Shown here: positions 45,381 through 49,886 of the stretch, in pieces
How the letters are laid out: each line of letters begins with the position of its first letter
How positions within the stretch are numbered: the first letter of the stretch is position 1
Assembly (NCBI RefSeq): GCF_018613805.1
Contig: NZ_JAGGPL010000007.1
Location: 1-49,886, forward strand
Reading direction: 5' to 3'
Source of the DNA: Arthrobacter sp. ISL-48
GTDB lineage: Bacteria; Actinomycetota; Actinomycetes; Actinomycetales; Micrococcaceae
DNA length: 49,886 nucleotides
Translations under genes and position numbers: made by a program
Notes under the pieces: model-generated
Databases searched by the model: none
Told to the model about the DNA's origin: nothing
What the model saw: only the letters and a program-made list of their open reading frames with translations

Positions 45381-45461
45381 GGCAACTTTGCCGCCGCCGC
45401 ATCCAGTTTGGGCAGGCTGGACCGGAGGATCAGGCCCTGAACGGAAGAAGGCAGATAGGGG

Positions 45462-45650
45462 TCATGCCCGGCCAAGGTCGCTGTCAATGTACGAGCCTGG
45501 GCGGTTTTCGGTGCCGTGCTGGCAACTGCAGCCACCATCCAGCTGCAGCCGAACGGTCACTGGACTCGATGACTCAAGCCGGATGTCAACAGGCTCCTCC
45601 TCATTCCTGCTAAAGCGGAGAATGGGTTCTTGGTCGTTGCGATGGGTCAT
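45462..45650 (-). CDS. Small hypothetical protein downstream of the BCCT carrier
   Basis: 62 residues from the ATG at 45650 with AAAGG 8 bases upstream. It is acidic at first (EPILRFSRNEEEPVDIRLES), then has a beta-like stretch VTVRLQLDGGCSCQHGTE with two Cys. It follows the carrier stop by about 100 bp on the same strand and may be co-transcribed. No family is recognised. The ribosome site and the amino acid make-up support a real gene, but not strongly. Confidence 0.5.
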   Translation of the reverse strand: MTHRNDQEPILRFSRNEEEPVDIRLESSSPVTVRLQLDGGCSCQHGTENRPGSYIDSDLGRA

Positions 45651-45748
45651 GTAATTACCTTTGCTGATAGGTGGGGAGTGAGTGCGCCCCGGTGGCACGC
45701 GCTGGGAAGCCGTGTGCCACCGGAACGGATTGCTATTTCTGTGAACAG

Positions 45749-47776
45749 CTATTTGTTGTCCCGGTCCGCGTGCCGTGCCTTGACGGCGGGGATGCTGCCG
45801 GTGTGGGTGCCGCCCGTGTGGGAGTCTGGGTCCGGACATGATTCAGCGCAGTCATGCTTCGTGACAAGTTCAAATTGAACGCCGCCGTGCTGTTCCACCC
45901 CGGTCCGAATGGCCCGTTCCACCACCGATGTTGCCAAGCGTCTATGCAATGACAGTGGATCGCGGCGCAGGTCCTTTGCCAGGGCAAAACAGAGCAGGAA
46001 CATGACGACGACGAACGGCAGCGCGGCTACGATAGTGATCCTTTGTAGCCCGGCCAAGGCTTCAGATGGTTCGTCGCCGCCGGCCAGCAGCATGACGGCT
46101 GCTACTGCACCGGTGAGGCTGCCCCAGAAGATCACCACACCGCGCCGGGGGTGCTCGGCACCATTGGAGCTAAGCGATCCCATGACAATGGAGGCTGCGT
46201 CGGCACCCGTGATGAAGAAGATCGCCACGAGAACCATGGCCAGCACGATGACGCCAGCGGTGAGCCAGCCGGGCATGCCAAGGTTCTTGACGAGGTCGAA
46301 GAGTGCGCCGTCGAAATTGACGGACGGCACCCCGTTGCTCATGGTCACCAGGCCTGGTGTGCCGGCCTTGTCGGCTTCCTGCTGGACGTTGAAGGCGGCT
46401 CCGCCGAAGATTCCGAACCAGATGATGCTAACGATGCTGGGTACCAGCAGTACGCCCGTGACGAACTGGCGGATGGTCCGGCCGCGGCTGATGCGGGCAA
46501 TGAACAGGCCGACGAAGGGCGTCCACGAGATCCACCAGGCCCAGTAGAAGATGGTCCAGCTGGTCATCCAACTGCGAAGGGCCTCGTCGCCGACCGCCTC
46601 GGTCCGGGACGACATCTCGGCCAGGTCACGGACGTAGTCGCCGACTGCGGACGGGATCAGGTTGAGGATGAAGAGGGTGGGACCGGCGATGAACACGATG
46701 AGTGCCAGGACGACGGCCAGGACCATGTTGATGTTGGACAGCCACTGGATGCCGCGGCTGATGCCTGAGACCGCTGAAGCGACGAAGCAGAAGGTCAGGA
46801 CAGCGACGATCACCACCAGGACAGGAGTTCCGATTTCGCCTACCCAGCCGTTGGAGGTCATGCCGCTGCCGATCTGCAGGGCACCGAGGCCCAGGGACGC
46901 GGCGGTTCCGAAGAGGGTGGCAAAGATGGCCAGGATGTTAATGAGCTTCCCAATGGGCCCCTCAACCATCCGGATGCCAAACAGCGAGGTGAACATTGCT
47001 GATACCAGCTGCCTGCGGCCCAGACGGTAGGTACCGTAGGCCATGGCGATGCCCACTACCGCGTACATGGCCCAAGGGTGCAGGGTCCAGTGGAAGATCG
47101 AAGTGGCCATGGCGGTCTGGATGGCTGCGGGAGTGCGGCCGTCCACGGTGCCCGGTGGTGGCGAGATGTAGTGGTAGAGGGGTTCGGCCACCCCGTAGAA
47201 CATGAGCCCGATGCCCATGCCGGCGGCGAACATCATCGATACCCAGGAAACGGTGCGGAATTCGGGCTTCTCGCCGTCCTTGCCCAGCGGGATGTTGCCG
47301 AACTTGCCGAGGGCCAGCCACAGCACAAAGATGACGAACAGGGAGGCCATCACCATAAAGAGCCAGCCGGTGTACTCCATGACCCAGTTGAGGGCAAGTG
47401 TTGAGCTGGAGGCCAGGCTGTCCCGGCCGACGAAGCCCCAAACCACGAAGGCGACAGCGATGGCACCTGTGATCCCGAAGGTAACTTTGTCGAGGGTGAG
47501 CGTATGGTTCCGGCGTTGCGAAACGGCTTGCTCGGTCTTGGCATTGCGCAGCTCCTCGAGGATCTGCTGATACTCCTCGGCGTCCGGCAATGGTGCTGCG
47601 TCTCCCTCCTCCGGTTTGGGGACTGTGGGGTTGGTGTTCTCTTCTTGAGAGACACTGATGACTTCTTCGGTATTGCCCAAACTTTCGGGCTCCTCACTAG
47701 GGTGAGTCTCTGCCAGACCGTTGTCGGCAGGTAACTCCTCAGGTGACAGGGTTTTTAGATCACTATTAGTAGCCAT
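45749..47776 (-). CDS. BCCT-family transporter (betaine/choline/carnitine)
   Basis: 675 residues from the ATG at 47776 (MATNSDLKTL); the longer frame to 48025 lacks a site. An acidic N-terminal tail of about 90 residues precedes 12 helices. The BetP-type glycine stretch is AAGMGIGLMFYGVAEPLYHY, and the family signature is WTIFYWAWWISWTPFVGLFIARISRGRTIRQF (split in helices 8 and loop). GMGIG is the sodium-coupled, betaine-using form rather than the choline form. The C-terminal tail of about 75 residues has SVVERAIRTGVEQHGGVQFEL and a His/Asp/Gly-rich end. It would import glycine betaine or a related compound in response to osmotic stress. The IclR gene lies upstream on the same strand. Confidence 0.92.
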   Translation of the reverse strand: MATNSDLKTLSPEELPADNGLAETHPSEEPESLGNTEEVISVSQEENTNPTVPKPEEGDAAPLPDAEEYQQILEELRNAKTEQAVSQRRNHTLTLDKVTFGITGAIAVAFVVWGFVGRDSLASSSTLALNWVMEYTGWLFMVMASLFVIFVLWLALGKFGNIPLGKDGEKPEFRTVSWVSMMFAAGMGIGLMFYGVAEPLYHYISPPPGTVDGRTPAAIQTAMATSIFHWTLHPWAMYAVVGIAMAYGTYRLGRRQLVSAMFTSLFGIRMVEGPIGKLINILAIFATLFGTAASLGLGALQIGSGMTSNGWVGEIGTPVLVVIVAVLTFCFVASAVSGISRGIQWLSNINMVLAVVLALIVFIAGPTLFILNLIPSAVGDYVRDLAEMSSRTEAVGDEALRSWMTSWTIFYWAWWISWTPFVGLFIARISRGRTIRQFVTGVLLVPSIVSIIWFGIFGGAAFNVQQEADKAGTPGLVTMSNGVPSVNFDGALFDLVKNLGMPGWLTAGVIVLAMVLVAIFFITGADAASIVMGSLSSNGAEHPRRGVVIFWGSLTGAVAAVMLLAGGDEPSEALAGLQRITIVAALPFVVVMFLLCFALAKDLRRDPLSLHRRLATSVVERAIRTGVEQHGGVQFELVTKHDCAESCPDPDSHTGGTHTGSIPAVKARHADRDNK

Positions 47777-47926
47777 GAGCGGGTCCTTTGCTCGGCGAGT
47801 CATGGGCTTGCGGTTTACACACGGCCTTCGGCTGTTAGTCCAGGCGGAAGGTTGGGGGCTTCGCCCGTTCCGAATGACCATGATGTTGCCCTCGGGTCGT
47901 TCCGCATGGATCAACAGGGTTCGCCT

Positions 47927-48051
47927 TATGCAACAGCGTGCTCTTCGCCACAGTCGGCAGACTTCAGAAATACCTTGACATTGACGCCTGTATGTGTCGA
48001 TGGCTTGCCGCACGTTGACAGTCAACGTGGCTTAGGCCACTCTGTTGCATA
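47927..48051. promoter_or_regulatory. Palindromes upstream of the BCCT gene
   Basis: CACGTTGAC-A-GTCAACGTG at 48011-48029 is a perfect 19-bp palindrome. TATGCAACAG at 47927-47936 and CTGTTGCATA at 48042-48051 are exact inverted copies flanking it. GTTGC-N7-GCAAC follows near 48074. They lie in the 387-bp space between the IclR stop and the carrier start and are probable binding sites of the IclR protein or another regulator. Confidence 0.6.
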
Positions 48052-48163
48052 GTGTGACCCTCGTTGCGTAACAAGCAACTTAGTGGAGTGAGAAAAGTCG
48101 GGGACACTACTAAGCACTCGTAGAGCTCTTAGGAAACTGCAGGCCTGGACCGTTGAGAAGGGC

Positions 48164-48985
48164 CTACCGGCGTCTGTAGCCCATTTTGGTGCTAATGGTT
48201 AGACCTGCATCGCGGAGACCGTCAATAAGCCCGGGCTGCTCCTCTGGCGTGAAGCGGAAGGCGGGGCCGGAAATGCTCACAGCGGCGATGACGTTTCCCA
48301 AGTGGTTGTAAATGGGTACTGCAACCGCCGTCAGACCGATTTCGAACTCCTCGTGAACGACGGCATAGCCACTGTGGGCTACTTCCAGCAGCTGCTTCTC
48401 CAGCTCCGAGCGGTTGGTGATGGTGCGTGGCGTGCGGGCAGGCAGGCCCATCCTCCTAAGGATCGCGTCCCTTTCGTCGGCAGTCAGGGCAGCGAGCAGC
48501 ACTTTGCCACTCGACGTGGCGTGCAGCGGTGTCAGGCTGCCCACCCAGTCATAAGTCGCCAGCGTCGAGGGGCCCATTGCCTGATCCACGTTGACGGCAA
48601 AATTCGACCGCAGCACGGCCAGGTTGACCGTTTCCTTATATGACGCTGCGAGGCTCTCCAGAACGTCCCTGGCCTCGTGAACTACGCTCAACCTGCCCGG
48701 GATGGACGACGCCAGGCGCAGGATGCCAAATCCCAGCTGGTACTTTCCACGTTCGCTGTTCTGCCGGACCAGCTCGCGCCCAACCAAGGATCCGACCAGT
48801 CTGGACGCCGTGGACTTGTGTATGCCCATCTCCTCGGCGATTTCACTGACACCAGCGTCGCCTTCCCGGGCCAGGATTTCCAGAATCTGGAGGGCGCGAT
48901 CCACCGATTGGACGCCTCCCGCCTGTGCATCTGCGTCCTTGTCCATGTCCGGGTCGTTGCGTGCGGCCATCATGCCTCGTGTCAT
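48164..48985 (-). CDS. IclR-family regulator
   Basis: IclR-type regulator of 273 residues (the start could also be at Met14, MDKDADA). The N-terminal winged HTH is SVDRALQILEILAREGDAGVSEIAEEMGIHKSTASRLVGSL, seen as GVSEIAEEMGIHKSTASRLV (about residues 43-65). The effector domain has DWVGSLTPLHATSSGKVLLAALT, GYAVVHEEFEIGLTAVAVPIYN and AAVSISGPAFRF, all usual for the family. It lies upstream of the BCCT carrier on the same strand and may control it through the palindromes between them. Confidence 0.92.
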   Translation of the reverse strand: MTRGMMAARNDPDMDKDADAQAGGVQSVDRALQILEILAREGDAGVSEIAEEMGIHKSTASRLVGSLVGRELVRQNSERGKYQLGFGILRLASSIPGRLSVVHEARDVLESLAASYKETVNLAVLRSNFAVNVDQAMGPSTLATYDWVGSLTPLHATSSGKVLLAALTADERDAILRRMGLPARTPRTITNRSELEKQLLEVAHSGYAVVHEEFEIGLTAVAVPIYNHLGNVIAAVSISGPAFRFTPEEQPGLIDGLRDAGLTISTKMGYRRR

Positions 48986-49107
48986 CGTCCATGCCGGTGT
49001 GCAAGCGCGGAGGGAGGTTCAGCCGACCATCCGCTTCATCTTGTTTCATCCTAGACGGACACCGCCGCAACGCTGTCAAATGGGCATCGGGCGCAGCCAT
49101 GCAGAAC

Positions 49108-49134
49108 ACCCCGCCGGGGCTCCCGCGGCGGGGT
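49108..49134 (-). terminator. Terminator of the catalase gene
   Basis: ACCCCGCCG (49108-49116) and CGGCGGGGT (49126-49134) form a perfect 9-bp GC-rich stem around a 9-nt loop. It is 30 bp after the catalase stop, in the gap before the IclR start. Confidence 0.82.
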
Positions 49135-49163
49135 ATTCGTAAATGGCGCAAGCCTAAGGCCAG

Positions 49164-49886
49164 CTAGCCGATCTTGTTGGCTGCCTCTGCCTCGGACGCT
49201 GCGGCGGGGGCGGCGCCAAGGTTGGCGCGGAGCTTGGCGCCGAGTTCGGCGTCAACGTTGGTCCAGTACTGGATGGCACGTTCCTTGATGCCGGGGCTCT
49301 TCACGCCGCTCACGGCACCGGTGATGGTGTCCAGGAAGCGGGCCTTGGCGGCCTCGTCGTAGACCTCGCGGTAGAGGGTGCCGGCCTGGCCGAAGTCGCC
49401 GTCCTCGGCGTGGAGGGTGTGCGCGGAGAGCGTCAGCTCGCCGTCGTTCTCCCAGCCCCCGGCCGGGTTCTGCGGCTCAACGGCAGCGGGGCCGCCCACC
49501 GAGTTCGGTGCGTAGACCGGGACGGAAGGAGCGTTGAAGTGGTAACGCCCGGAGCCGTCCTGGCTGTAGTTGTTGACCTGGTTCTTGGGCTGGTTCACCG
49601 GGATCTGTGCGTGGTTGGTGCCCACGCGGTAGCGGTGTGCGTCGGCGTAGGAGAAGATGCGGGCCTGCAGCATCTTGTCCGGGGAAGCGGCAATCCCCGG
49701 CACGAAGTTCGACGGCGCGAAGGTGGCCTGCTCGATCTGCGCGAAGTAGTTCTCCGGGTTACGGGTCAGCTCCATGGTGCCGACCTTGATCAGCGGGTAG
49801 TCGCTGTGCGGCCATACCTTGGTCAGGTCAAACGGGTTGAAGCGGTAGGTCTTGGCATCCTCGTGCGGCATGACCTGGACGTGCAG
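49164..49886 (-). CDS. Catalase, 3' part (cut by the window edge)
   Basis: The last 240 residues of a heme catalase; the reading frame continues to the edge at 49886 (LHVQVMPHEDAKTYRFNPFD). Family parts seen are PFDLTKVWPHSDYPLIKVG, LTRNPENYFAQIEQATFAPS, NFVPGIAASPDKMLQARIFSYADAHRYRVG (the proximal heme region; RIFSYADAHRYR holds the heme-ligand Tyr) and QIPVNQPKNQVNNYSQDG. The family converts hydrogen peroxide to water and oxygen. A strong hairpin follows the stop. Confidence 0.95.
   Translation of the reverse strand: MHVQVMPHEDAKTYRFNPFDLTKVWPHSDYPLIKVGTMELTRNPENYFAQIEQATFAPSNFVPGIAASPDKMLQARIFSYADAHRYRVGTNHAQIPVNQPKNQVNNYSQDGSGRYHFNAPSVPVYAPNSVGGPAAVEPQNPAGGWENDGELTLSAHTLHAEDGDFGQAGTLYREVYDEAAKARFLDTITGAVSGVKSPGIKERAIQYWTNVDAELGAKLRANLGAAPAAASEAEAANKIG

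Noticed and set aside
45103..45402. Minus-strand frame of 99 residues upstream of the aminotransferase
   Set aside because: Arg-rich shadow composition and it covers the likely promoter of the aminotransferase operon.

Overview
The window is high-GC DNA with actinobacterial gene families and start-codon habits (many GTG and TTG starts behind AGGAGG-like sites). The gene content (MMPL exporter, choline and betaine genes, BCCT carrier, BioY, catabolic LysR/IclR/GlxA units) resembles an Arthrobacter-type Micrococcaceae soil bacterium. That placement is inference from gene content; there is no rRNA or marker gene to settle it. I saw no tRNA, rRNA or CRISPR array.

Layout. 1-1258: a complete IS3-family insertion sequence whose left end is base 1. 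1522-2653: two overlapping paralogous membrane proteins. 2767-5799: an MMPL exporter and a divergent TetR regulator with three operator-like palindromes between them. 5850-8249: an SDR tail fossil, a frameshifted ArsR gene and an alpha/beta hydrolase. 8250-14147: a choline/betaine unit (TetR, choline dehydrogenase, aldehyde dehydrogenase, APC permease). 14525-18228: an overlapping XRE regulator - SDR - FMN-binding lipoprotein operon, divergent from an MFS exporter; the SDR and lipoprotein genes each lack one base. 18343-24188: three aldo-keto reductases, a zinc alcohol dehydrogenase, and a broken chimera of a SnoaL-like gene with an NhaP-type antiporter. 24460-28232: MatC-like carrier and PrpF-family isomerase, divergent from a LysR regulator. 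28512-30852: GlxA-type AraC regulator divergent from an MFS permease.

31009-37371 is a mobile-element patchwork. A Tn554-like tnpA/tnpB/tnpC module and a small membrane-protein gene are bounded by a perfect 22-bp inverted repeat. Next to it is a 731-bp element with long terminal inverted repeats of Tn402/Tn5053 type, which carries one membrane-protein gene and no transposase. Then come abutting fossils of a GlxA regulator and a Nudix-like gene, a GNAT acetyltransferase, and a dead IS3-family copy.

37437-49886: BioY overlapped by a CHY zinc-finger gene, an SDR, a transposase stub, a glycogen-debranching-type enzyme, an aminotransferase/2-hydroxyacid dehydrogenase pair, a BCCT carrier with a 62-residue companion and an IclR regulator, and the 3' part of a catalase gene running off the window.

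Themes. Uptake (BCCT, APC) plus choline oxidation fits glycine-betaine supply. Many units have a regulator beside a transporter or redox enzymes. At least three otherwise sound genes are each one base short, which points either to fresh decay or to homopolymer errors in the assembly.
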